Origin: Phycisphaerae bacterium | GTDB taxonomy: Bacteria; Planctomycetota; Phycisphaerae; UBA1845; Fen-1342 | DNA: 64,000 nucleotides | Assembly (NCBI GenBank): GCA_028277645.1 | Contig: JANQFV010000041.1 | Span: 62,001 to 126,000 of the forward strand | Reading direction: 5' to 3' | Shown here: piece after piece, positions 53,115 to 60,845 of the stretch | How positions within the stretch are numbered: position 1 is the stretch's first letter | Layout: each line of letters starts with the position of its first letter | Notes under the pieces: generated by a model | The model's database searches: none | What the model was told of the DNA's origin: nothing | The model's input: the letters and a program-made list of their open reading frames with translations, nothing else | Position numbers and translations under genes: made by a program

Positions 53115-54017
53115 TTACGGGCACGCGATCGGCACCGGGTTGGTGGTCAGCAGCTCGACAAACGGGTTGATGTCGCCGAAGTCCGGCGAGCCGTCCTGGC
53201 CGTAGTCGCCGTTCTGATTCAGGTCGCCATTCTCACCGGGGCAGCCTGGGTAGGCAGCCGACCACGCGGGGTAACCATCAACCAGCAATTGCACGAACGG
53301 GTTGATGTCGCCGAAACCGGCTTGGCCGTCGCAGTTCAGATCTCCCAGGCAAACCGACGGACCGGCCTGCACGGTAAACGAGAACGAGCCGCCAGCCGTG
53401 TCAACCGTGGCAGCGCTCACCGGCGAAAAGTCCGGCGGCGTATTGATCGCATCCAGGACGTTGGCGATCGCGTTGTCGAGTTGGTACGTGTAGGTGCCGC
53501 CGGTCGATGGGGCTGGGAACGAACCCGAGGCAACGATCTGCGGGCCGCTCTGGCCGACACCCGGAGGTACGTTCGGATCCGTGCCCATCACGGTGCCCGC
53601 CGCACCAAACGTGTTCACGCCGCCACCGATCTGCTTGAGGATCATCTCGCCCGTCGTACCGCGCTGGACACCAATGTAGCCGGTGGTCGCGCCACCCTCG
53701 CCCGGGTTGGAGATGCCCAGCGGTCGGCTGAACTGCTGCATGGTCGCGTCGATACTGCCGATGTCGGCCGGCGGAATATCGAACTTCTCCGGATTGGCCG
53801 CGTCGTGCACCAGGTCGGTGGCGATCAGGGCGAGCCCGAAGTTATCGCCGGTCGATACCTCGACCTTAATGGTCCAGTCGATGGTCGCGCCCGCCGAGAC
53901 GGTCTGACCGTCCTGCGTCGATTCCAGTGTCAGCGTGACCGTACCGGCCGCGAACGTCGCCGAAGTCGCAAAGAGAGCCGCCAGGGTCCAAAGCGCGTGT
54001 CGAGCTTGCATCTCCAT
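53115..54017 (-). CDS. Secreted dockerin-tailed protein with cohesin-like domain
   Basis: The protein has 300 residues from ATG 54017 (ATG 54011 is equally possible). After the signal peptide the domain at about 25-225 starts VTLTLESTQDGQTVSAGATIDWTIKVEVS and contains FGLALIATDLVHD. This is beta-sandwich-like and reminiscent of cohesin-type folds, though I cannot confirm that. The C-terminal 80 residues carry two EF-hand units, LNCDGQAGFGDINPFVQLL and a longer one ending SPDFGDINPFVELL. It lies just downstream of the hydrogenase operon on the same strand, 32 bases after the monohaem protein gene. Confidence 0.72.
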   Translation of the reverse strand: MEMQARHALWTLAALFATSATFAAGTVTLTLESTQDGQTVSAGATIDWTIKVEVSTGDNFGLALIATDLVHDAANPEKFDIPPADIGSIDATMQQFSRPLGISNPGEGGATTGYIGVQRGTTGEMILKQIGGGVNTFGAAGTVMGTDPNVPPGVGQSGPQIVASGSFPAPSTGGTYTYQLDNAIANVLDAINTPPDFSPVSAATVDTAGGSFSFTVQAGPSVCLGDLNCDGQAGFGDINPFVQLLVDGYPAWSAAYPGCPGENGDLNQNGDYGQDGSPDFGDINPFVELLTTNPVPIACP

Positions 54018-54049
54018 CTCCGTAAGTCTGGATGTTTCCTTCTAGTTCG

Positions 54050-54838
54050 CTACCGTCCGCCGAGCAACATATCGACGAACGGATTGATGTCAGCGGAGTT
54101 CACCTGGCCGTCACCGGTCAGATCACCGCTGAGCAAGTCACATTCCGGGTATTGCTCATTGTACGAGACCCAGTTCGTGAGTGCCAGAACAAATGGGTTG
54201 ATGTCGCCGAAATCCATTGCACCATCGCAGTTTAAGTCGCCCGGAAGGGTGACCACCTTCACGTAGAAATGCTCTTCCGAATAGAATAGCCCTCCGTCGC
54301 CGGCAAACTTACCACCCACGGCGATGATCAGGTCGTAGTAGTCTGCCCCGGTTTGAGCGTTCACTCCCAGATCGTACGTGAAGGTCTCCGGACCGGTGTT
54401 CCACGAGTACGCGACGGCCGGGTCGGTGTAGTAGCTGGCCGCCTCATCCCAACTCGGCCAGGCACAGTCGGCGGACAACGACAGGAATCGGTCTGCTTCG
54501 ACGCCTGGATACTTGTGTCGGGTCAGCTCCACCGCGTATCGGTCTCCGGTGGAAAGCCCGATAATGCTGAAATCGATAGCCCTGTTCTGCCCTCGGTACA
54601 CCTCGTAGACGGGGAGCGGACCGCGATCCGGTGCGCCGGTCCCACTCTCGTCCGGATCCGCAGTGCCGTCGAATCCTTGAAGCGTAACCAGTCCCGAGAT
54701 CGCGACGCCGTGGCAACTCAGACAATCACCGCCCCACGCCGGCGCGGCGACGGCCACTCGGTCGGTTTCCGTGAGCAGGGCCAGCATCAACGGACATAAG
54801 AGCAACGCGAACGTCAATAGCACTGTCGTTGACTTCAT
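54050..54838 (-). CDS. Secreted monohaem cytochrome c-like protein with dockerin-like tail
   Basis: The protein has 262 residues from ATG 54838, four bases after the maturation-protease stop. A signal peptide precedes one haem-binding CLSCH at about residues 39-43. The following segment resembles the Reeler/DOMON-like proteins that accompany multihaem cytochromes (YAVELTRHKYPGVEADRF, YSWNTGPETFTYDLGV). Two EF-hand units end the protein (LNCDGAMDFGDINPFV, LTGDGQVNSADINPFVDMLL). As the last gene of the hydrogenase operon it may be an extracytoplasmic electron acceptor. The redox role is inferred from the haem motif and gene order. Confidence 0.72.
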   Translation of the reverse strand: MKSTTVLLTFALLLCPLMLALLTETDRVAVAAPAWGGDCLSCHGVAISGLVTLQGFDGTADPDESGTGAPDRGPLPVYEVYRGQNRAIDFSIIGLSTGDRYAVELTRHKYPGVEADRFLSLSADCAWPSWDEAASYYTDPAVAYSWNTGPETFTYDLGVNAQTGADYYDLIIAVGGKFAGDGGLFYSEEHFYVKVVTLPGDLNCDGAMDFGDINPFVLALTNWVSYNEQYPECDLLSGDLTGDGQVNSADINPFVDMLLGGR

Positions 54839-54842
54839 ATCT

Positions 54843-55346
54843 TTAGCTCATTCTTGCGTCCGCCTCGATTTCGAGTCGGACTTGGTCGACGATCGCCGGA
54901 ACCAATTGCCGCATGGCTCCCGTCATTTCCACACCCCACGCAACCTCCCACGGCTGCACGCCCACGATGACGACTTCCTGCGGCGAAACGCCCAGCCGCG
55001 CCGCCGCGGTTAGCGTATCGATCAATCCGAAATCATGGACCGACAGCTTGTCACCCGACGCGTCGGCCAACTCGTCCGGCGTAAGCCGTACGACCGTGCC
55101 GGGAGCGAACGGTCCGTTCACCGCATCCACGACGATTACGCGCCGTCGATTCGCGAGCACATCGAGTAGATCAAAGCTAAATGTGCCGCCGTCGCATAAT
55201 TCGACCGTGTCCGGCACGCCGGCTGCCTCGAGCGCTTCGACAACGCGCACACCGACGCCCTCGTCGCGCAGCAGGATGTTGCCCAACCCGAGCACGAGAA
55301 TCGGCTTGGTTTCGGTTGCCACAGCTTGTTCCGGTGCGGTCGCCAT
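54843..55346 (-). CDS. [NiFe] hydrogenase maturation protease (HyaD/HybD-like)
   Basis: The protein has 167 residues. It opens LVLGLGNILLRDEGVGVRVVEAL, the HyaD-family signature. Predicted nickel-sensing ligands are E29, D74 (IVVDAV) and H104 (SVHDFGL), matching the Glu/Asp/His set of HybD. It cleaves the C-terminal peptide of the large subunit after nickel insertion. It lies 11 bases behind the large-subunit gene. The hypA-F genes needed for the metal centre are not in the window. Confidence 0.93.
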   Translation of the reverse strand: MATAPEQAVATETKPILVLGLGNILLRDEGVGVRVVEALEAAGVPDTVELCDGGTFSFDLLDVLANRRRVIVVDAVNGPFAPGTVVRLTPDELADASGDKLSVHDFGLIDTLTAAARLGVSPQEVVIVGVQPWEVAWGVEMTGAMRQLVPAIVDQVRLEIEADARMS

Positions 55347-55357
55347 TCAGGATTCCA

Positions 55358-56806
55358 TCAAAGCACGCTCGGTTGCACGAGCACCTTGGCCCGCGTCGCC
55401 CGTTCGCCGGGCCGCATAATGTGTACGCCACACGCCAGACACGGATCAAACGAGTGTACAACGCGCACCACCTCGAGCGGTGCGTCGACGTCTGCCACCG
55501 GCACGCCCACCAGCGCTGCTTCGAGCGGCCCCGGAACGCCGACGTCATCGCGCGGAGCCGCGTTCCAGTTGGTCGGCGTGATTACCTGGTAACGACTGAT
55601 GACCGAGTTCTCGACCGTCATCCAATGGCCCAGCGCCCCACGCGGTGCTTCGGTCAGGCCAGCTCCTACGCCACTCTGCGGGACGGTGCTGGGCTCGTAG
55701 GTCGCGGCGCCCGGCTGCAGGTCATCGAGCCAGCCATCCAGCGCGTCCGCGATTTTCTTCGTCTCCAGCGCCCGCGCCACGATGCGGTCCATCGTCGCGA
55801 CGCCGTTGGTGTAGTCGCCGGTGATCCACATCCGTGCGAGCGGACCCAGTTCGTACGGCTGGCCCAGGTATCGGGGCGACTTCATCCACGAGTAGGCGCC
55901 CGGCTTGTCCGGATCAGCCTCCGTCTCACCTTGGGCGGGGTGCATGCCGCCACTAGCCGGCGTGTACCAGGCAGTGCCCACGTACTCCGCAATCTGCGCC
56001 GGGTCCATCGTTCCCGGCACGCCGCCGGTCAACAGACCCGCCGGCAGATACTGGTTCGTCCCGGACGCATCCTGATCGAACACGCCGAACGCGAGCATGT
56101 TGCCCGTGCCCGCTCCGTGGGTGTAGTAATCGGGAAACACTGAGCCCAGAAGCTGCGCGTCAGGGACATAGACCGTGTCGACGAAGTTGCGAATCTCGGT
56201 GAGCAGCGTTCGAAACGCGTCGATCTTCTCGGTTGTCACCTGCTCTGTGCAGCCGCCGACCACGAACGCGCCCGTACACGGCAGCTTGCCGCCGAAGATC
56301 GCACCCATCTGATGAGCCTTGCGCCGCATCGCCAGCGCGGTGATGTAGTTGTTCACCAGATTCGCCGCCGTCTGTCCGCTGACCATATCCGGCAGCACGA
56401 AACGCGGCGTCCACGGCGCCTTATCAAGCAGACCGGTTGTATTCACGTAGTCGAGCACCGACAAGTGATAGAAGTGCAGCAGGTGCGACTGGATGAAGTT
56501 CGCACCCAGAATCAGGTTGCGCAGGATCCGCCCATTGTCCGGCACCGTCACGCCGAAGGCCTGATCCAGGTTCATCGTCGAAGCCATCGCGTGCGACACC
56601 GGGCACACGCCGCAGATGCGCTGCGTGTACTGGGCCGCGTCGCGCGGATCGCGTCCGACGAGAATGACCTCGAACCCGCGGAACATCGTCCCGGCGGCGT
56701 GGGCATCGACGACCTGTTGCTCGCCGCGGACCGTATCGACGGTGACCTTGATCTCCAGGTGGCCTTCAATGCGCGTCACCGGATCGATCGTGATCGTGGT
56801 TGCCAT
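55358..56806 (-). CDS. [NiFe] hydrogenase large subunit
   Basis: The protein has 482 residues. ATG 56806 overlaps the last base of the small-subunit stop. The [NiFe] ligands are C65 and C68 in RICGVCP and C456 and C459 in DPCLACGVH. The first L2 position is a cysteine codon (TGT), so this is not a selenocysteine enzyme. RIEGH with E14 is near the N-terminus. After H462 the 20-residue tail is the expected target of the maturation protease. This is a group 1, uptake-type enzyme in a membrane or periplasmic setting. It oxidises H2 and passes electrons to the small subunit. Confidence 0.95.
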   Translation of the reverse strand: MATTITIDPVTRIEGHLEIKVTVDTVRGEQQVVDAHAAGTMFRGFEVILVGRDPRDAAQYTQRICGVCPVSHAMASTMNLDQAFGVTVPDNGRILRNLILGANFIQSHLLHFYHLSVLDYVNTTGLLDKAPWTPRFVLPDMVSGQTAANLVNNYITALAMRRKAHQMGAIFGGKLPCTGAFVVGGCTEQVTTEKIDAFRTLLTEIRNFVDTVYVPDAQLLGSVFPDYYTHGAGTGNMLAFGVFDQDASGTNQYLPAGLLTGGVPGTMDPAQIAEYVGTAWYTPASGGMHPAQGETEADPDKPGAYSWMKSPRYLGQPYELGPLARMWITGDYTNGVATMDRIVARALETKKIADALDGWLDDLQPGAATYEPSTVPQSGVGAGLTEAPRGALGHWMTVENSVISRYQVITPTNWNAAPRDDVGVPGPLEAALVGVPVADVDAPLEVVRVVHSFDPCLACGVHIMRPGERATRAKVLVQPSVL

Positions 56807-57798
56807 TACTGCTGCCCTCCACGCTCAATGACCGGTAGTTGAACGCCCATTTGTTTCGGCACCTCCGCCGCTTTGTCGGGCTCTGGCAGGTGTTCGTAGA
56901 ACGGCGACATGCCATCCGGATACGTCGGATTCACGCACCCGATACACGGGTTCCGCGATTCGACGCACCAGTTCACGCCGTACTCGCCCGGCCCGCCGCT
57001 ATTCCACTTCCGCAGCGGGCAGTCGGAGTAGGTGTGCTTGCCCTTGCAGCCGAGGAACTCCATGCACCCATCGTCGCCGTACTGCTGGGCAAAGATGCCC
57101 TCGCCGCAGTACTCACGACGTTTGAAGCAGTTGTCGTGGATGCGCTTGCCGTAGAACTGAAGCGGTCGGCGATGGGCGTCCAGCGGCGGCGCGTGGCCGT
57201 TGGTGATGATGTAGACCAGCGTGCCGACCAGCCAGTCCGGATGCGCCGGACAACCGGGGATATTTACCAGCCGCGGATCGTTCGCGCCGATGATCCCGCC
57301 CACGCCGGTAGCGTCCGTCGGATTCGGCGTGCCACCCGTCACACCACCGAACGACGCACACGCGCCGAGCGCGACGATGTAACTCGCGTTCGCGCCGAAT
57401 TGCACCAGCGCGTCGTGCATGCTCATGTTTGGCCACAACATGCAATAGCGTCCCGCAGCGCCGATCGGGATCGCGCCTTCGACGATCAGGATATACCCCG
57501 GCTCGGCACCGGCGGCCTCAACTGCGGATACGGCCAGGTCGCCGGTCGCGGCCATCAGGTTCGACTGGAACTGCATATCGACCGTGTTGACGAGCAGGTC
57601 ATCCACGGTGGTGTAGTGAACGCTGTTCAGCAGCGAGATCGCGCAGCCGTCACAGCCGGAGCCTTGCAGCCAGATCACGCGCGGCGCGTTGCGCGACGCG
57701 AAAACACGTCGCAGCTTCGCCAACGCTGCCGGAGCCAGGTGGCCGGCGGCCACGGCGGTGGCCGCCGCGCTCAGGAACTCACGCCGGGAGAGTCTCAT
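56806..57798 (-). CDS. [NiFe] hydrogenase small subunit, Tat-exported
   Basis: The protein has 330 residues from ATG 57798, overlapping the previous stop. A twin-arginine signal (LSRREFLSAAATAVAAG) exports the mature heterodimer. Predicted ligands: proximal cluster C49, C52, C147 and C183; distal cluster H221, C224, C245 and C251; medial cluster C260, C285 and C288. C278 in NWCVE lies where a proline is usual, so the medial cluster may be [4Fe-4S]. The extra cysteines of oxygen-tolerant enzymes are absent (GCDGC, and G in place of C after CASFG). No C-terminal membrane helix is seen, so contact with the membrane must come from partners. Confidence 0.95.
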   Translation of the reverse strand: MRLSRREFLSAAATAVAAGHLAPAALAKLRRVFASRNAPRVIWLQGSGCDGCAISLLNSVHYTTVDDLLVNTVDMQFQSNLMAATGDLAVSAVEAAGAEPGYILIVEGAIPIGAAGRYCMLWPNMSMHDALVQFGANASYIVALGACASFGGVTGGTPNPTDATGVGGIIGANDPRLVNIPGCPAHPDWLVGTLVYIITNGHAPPLDAHRRPLQFYGKRIHDNCFKRREYCGEGIFAQQYGDDGCMEFLGCKGKHTYSDCPLRKWNSGGPGEYGVNWCVESRNPCIGCVNPTYPDGMSPFYEHLPEPDKAAEVPKQMGVQLPVIERGGQQ

Positions 57799-60260
57799 GG
57801 CTCCACCTCCTCAGCCACCGTCGGTTTGAAGACGCTGTCCGCCGCGCGTTCCGCACGCAGTAGCCTCAACTCGGACTGCCAGCGCCACGGCGGAATGTTG
57901 AAGAAAGTCTCCACCTCGCCCAGCAGCGCTCGCGCGTAGTATGCGTTGTGCGCGCCCAATGAGCGATCCGCCTCCAACATCTGGTAGTCGAACAAAGCGA
58001 TGATGTACTTCGTCAGATCTTCCGAGCTGAGCGTCGCCGGGTCGACGTACAGCGGATCGTTCGGATCGTAATACTGATCGATAATGCCGGTCCGCACGTT
58101 GATCTCATCGGCCATATCGACGAGCAACTGCGTCGCTACCTCTTCGGTATGGCACGGTGTACACGAGCGCAATCGCGCCATGAACGTATGCCCGCTATCG
58201 ACCGGCTGCTCCGGACCGCCATAGTCCTGCGTCGACACGTGGCACGCGGCACACTCGCGGGGCACGTTCCACCAATGCTCGGTCGGCTGCGCGACGAGCG
58301 GATCGCCGTCGAGCTCGTACCCACCCTGCCCGTGCAGCATCTCGACCTGGGCCTGACGCGGAATCTCGCCGGCAACAGCGTCCTCCATCGTGTGGCACTC
58401 GGCGCACAGGTGGCGCACCGGCAGGCGCAGTTGACCGGCGTTCTCCGTCCCGTGTGCATCGTGGCACGTCACGCAATCCAGGCCGAACTGGGCTTCAAAC
58501 AGCGTGGGCTTTGCGTCTGCCGCCGCTAGGCGATAATCAGCCGAGTGGCAGCGCAGGCACGAGTCTTCGGCATCGGGATCAAACCAGAGCGTGTTGAGCG
58601 CTTGCTTGTGTTGCGACTCCGACCATTGCTCGAACTGCGGGTGATGATCGTCGCCACACAGCCCGTGACACGACTGGTGGCAGGCCCCGCAAAGATCAGC
58701 ATCTAAACGCAGTTCCAGATGAACGTTGTTCGGGTCGGCAACATGGTTGCTGCCCGGGCCGTGGCAGTTCTCGCACTGCACGTTAGCCAGTAGCGGCGTG
58801 GTGTCGAGATCGACAAACCCGCTGGGCTGTCCATAGCCCACCGCATGGCAGGGGTAGCAGAGCTCGTTGTCGCCGTCGCCGCTGACAAGCAGCGTGTCGA
58901 ACGCGGTCGCGTGGATCGTCGCCGCCCAGCGCGTGTGCCGATCTTCGTGGCACTCAAGGCAACTCGCCGCCCCCACATACAGCGCCGGACTCACGAGCGG
59001 CCCGGTGAAGTTGCGCTGCATCACGTTGAAGTCGAGCACGTCATAGTCGCTGTCACCATCGACATCAGCGGCCGCCAGCGCCCCGGCGTCGCATCCGCCG
59101 GTCGGCAGATCCGGCCCGCTCAGGCACGCCTCGATGAGCATGAAGTCGTCGATATCCACATCGCAATCGATGTCGATCGCCGCCAGAGAGCGACCGAATC
59201 CGTCTACCCCCGCCGGCGCCGTCACCTCCGGACACGAGTCGCAGCCATCGCCGACAGCGTCCAGGTCGGTGTCTTCCTGCGACAGGTGGTGCAGTACGGT
59301 GCAGTTATCGCACGCGTCGCCGAAGCGATCACCGTCCTCATCCGCCTGATCGGCGTTGTACACACCGAGGCAGTTGTCGCAAATGTCGCCCGCGCCGTCA
59401 CCGTCCTCGTCCTCCTGGAGAGGGTTGTACCAGGTCGGGCAGTTATCGATGCCGTCGGTAACGCCGTCACCATCCACGTCATTCGGATACGACTCGAGCG
59501 GCCAGCGCCGCACTGCGGCCTGATACACGACCGGCGCGCCCAACTCCTCCGGAGCCTGCGCCCAGGCGACGATCTTGATGTCCTGCTGCGCGGCCCAACT
59601 ATCAGCGTCGAACGTGAACTCGCGCTCGACGACCTGCGACTCGCCCGGATTGAGCGTCACATCCTCAGTCGCCGCAGCCTGTTTGAAGCCGTTGCGGTTG
59701 TAGTCGTGCAGTGGCGGCCAGTGATCCAGCACCTGCACCGCGTAAATGCGCATGGTCTTCGCTGTACCGGTCGCCTCGATACCGACGTCAACGAACACGC
59801 GATACGTCTGCCCGCTAACCAACTCGCCGGAAACGGTGACCGTCACGTCCGTCGGAATCTCGCGACCGGGCAGCAGGTGGTTTGCGCGGTAGATGTTGTA
59901 CTGCGCGTCGTAGTCCGAGACGGCCCCTTCCACCTGGTCCGTTCCGTCGAACACCGTCAACGGTGTTACGGTGCCCCCGTACAGCGCCCAGCGACCGTCG
60001 CCGAAAGCGGTGGAATACTCGGCGTCGAACATCTGATACTCGATCAGCGCGAACGAGTCAGGGTAAACGTCCGTCAGCCAGTCGAGTGGCGGTCCGGCGT
60101 ACTGGCAGGATTGGCAAAAACGGTTGGTCAGCTCCTCACAGAGCACGGTCCGTTCCGCGCCCGCAGCGTGCGAAGCGATGAGTGTCGCGACGCTCACGAC
60201 TGTCAGCGCGTACGTCGTCCGCCGCGTAATGCACGGCCTGAAAACCGATCGTCTCAGCAT
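57795..60260 (-). CDS. Omp28/TSP3/EF-hand/multihaem cytochrome c fusion
   Basis: The protein has 821 residues from ATG 60260, preceded by GAGGA. Domains in order: signal peptide (1-35); a thioredoxin-like Omp28-type domain with VLCEELTNRFCQSCQYAGP (C49, C52); a beta-rich stretch to about 255; three thrombospondin type 3 calcium repeats (DVDGDGVTDGIDNCP, EDEDGDGAGDICDNC, DEDGDRFGDACDNC); an EF-hand pair; and a multihaem cytochrome region with nine CxxCH motifs (CLECH, CYPCH, CENCH, CGACH, CLRCH, CVTCH, CAECH, CAACH, CTPCH). It heads the hydrogenase operon and is likely the electron acceptor outside the cytoplasm. Confidence 0.85.
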   Translation of the reverse strand: MLRRSVFRPCITRRTTYALTVVSVATLIASHAAGAERTVLCEELTNRFCQSCQYAGPPLDWLTDVYPDSFALIEYQMFDAEYSTAFGDGRWALYGGTVTPLTVFDGTDQVEGAVSDYDAQYNIYRANHLLPGREIPTDVTVTVSGELVSGQTYRVFVDVGIEATGTAKTMRIYAVQVLDHWPPLHDYNRNGFKQAAATEDVTLNPGESQVVEREFTFDADSWAAQQDIKIVAWAQAPEELGAPVVYQAAVRRWPLESYPNDVDGDGVTDGIDNCPTWYNPLQEDEDGDGAGDICDNCLGVYNADQADEDGDRFGDACDNCTVLHHLSQEDTDLDAVGDGCDSCPEVTAPAGVDGFGRSLAAIDIDCDVDIDDFMLIEACLSGPDLPTGGCDAGALAAADVDGDSDYDVLDFNVMQRNFTGPLVSPALYVGAASCLECHEDRHTRWAATIHATAFDTLLVSGDGDNELCYPCHAVGYGQPSGFVDLDTTPLLANVQCENCHGPGSNHVADPNNVHLELRLDADLCGACHQSCHGLCGDDHHPQFEQWSESQHKQALNTLWFDPDAEDSCLRCHSADYRLAAADAKPTLFEAQFGLDCVTCHDAHGTENAGQLRLPVRHLCAECHTMEDAVAGEIPRQAQVEMLHGQGGYELDGDPLVAQPTEHWWNVPRECAACHVSTQDYGGPEQPVDSGHTFMARLRSCTPCHTEEVATQLLVDMADEINVRTGIIDQYYDPNDPLYVDPATLSSEDLTKYIIALFDYQMLEADRSLGAHNAYYARALLGEVETFFNIPPWRWQSELRLLRAERAADSVFKPTVAEEVEP

Positions 60261-60366
60261 GACGTCCTCGGTCCGAACAGTAGGTTTTAGTAGAGCACAC
60301 GCGGGTGGGGTCCTTCCCCGACCGCCGAGGCGAGACCGGGCGTGCCCAGCGCTTCAATTCTGCTCC

Positions 60367-60396
60367 ATTACACTCGGCAGCCGACTAGCAAGTCAA
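60367..60396 (-). promoter_or_regulatory. Promoter of the hydrogenase operon
   Basis: On the minus strand TTGACT (60396-60391) and TGTAAT (60372-60367) are 18 bases apart, about 107 bases before the multihaem cytochrome start. This is a good sigma-70-type match. Confidence 0.5.
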
Positions 60397-60505
60397 GATA
60401 ATTGATGATCCAGATATCGGAATGGTACCGCTGAGGTACAGTTCCGATAATGCGCGATCTGCCGATCACGCACCTGCGAAGAGCGTTGCACGTACGCAGC
60501 CGGGC

Positions 60506-60534
60506 TTGCTCGCCCAGAAAATGTAGCTTATAAT
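60506..60534 (+). promoter_or_regulatory. Promoter of the feo operon
   Basis: TTGCTC (60506-60511) and a perfect TATAAT (60529-60534) are 17 bases apart, 71 bases before the feoA start. The operator-like palindrome at 60522-60537 overlaps the -10 element. Confidence 0.6.
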
Positions 60535-60537
60535 ACA
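60522..60537. promoter_or_regulatory. Operator-like palindrome at feoA, shared with the OprB porin promoter
   Basis: TGTAGCTTATAATACA matches the TGTAGCCTTGGCTACA at 35142-35157 at 11 of 16 positions. The flanks are also alike (CAGAAA before, CTT after). Both overlap the -10 element. A metal-responsive repressor would fit feoA. Confidence 0.5.
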
Positions 60538-60604
60538 CTTTGAAGTATCGGTGACACTTGTCGATAAGATCTTTCAGAGTAAGCACATTGAGCGGAGGTC
60601 AACG

Positions 60605-60832
60605 GTGACGATCGCGTTGAATCAGCTTGGGGCCGGACAGGCGGCTCAGATTCACAATGTCGCCGCGCCGGCGCCGCTGCGCCGGCGACTGATCGATCTG
60701 GGACTCGTGCCGGGCACTCCTGTACAGCGCGTGGTAGACAGTCCTGCCGGAGACCCGACCTGCTATCGCGTCCGCGGCGCGATGATCGCACTCCGCAAGG
60801 CGGATGCTGCCCTGATCACTGTCAGCCTCTAG
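60605..60832 (+). CDS. feoA: Ferrous iron transport protein A
   Basis: The protein has 75 residues from GTG 60605, with GGAGG at 60594-60598. An upstream ATG at 60551 is in frame but without a site and would give an atypical leader. The SH3-like FeoA fold is visible in LNQLGAGQAAQIHNV, RRRLIDLGLVPGTPVQRV and the closing strand RVRGAMIALRKADAALITV. FeoA assists the FeoB ferrous iron importer on the cytoplasmic side. The feoB GTPase gene starts 13 bases after its stop. Confidence 0.92.
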   Translation: MTIALNQLGAGQAAQIHNVAAPAPLRRRLIDLGLVPGTPVQRVVDSPAGDPTCYRVRGAMIALRKADAALITVSL

Positions 60833-60845
60833 CGACGCTCAGCCG

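Noticed and set aside
55358-56806. Selenocysteine [NiFeSe] hydrogenase
   Set aside because: The relevant L2 codon is TGT, not TGA, and no recoding signal is needed.
56806-57798. Oxygen-tolerant type hydrogenase small subunit
   Set aside because: The two additional cysteines near the proximal cluster are glycines here.
58845-60290. Plus-strand frame of 481 codons over the multihaem cytochrome
   Set aside because: The opposite strand holds nine haem motifs and a signal peptide. This frame is a shadow.
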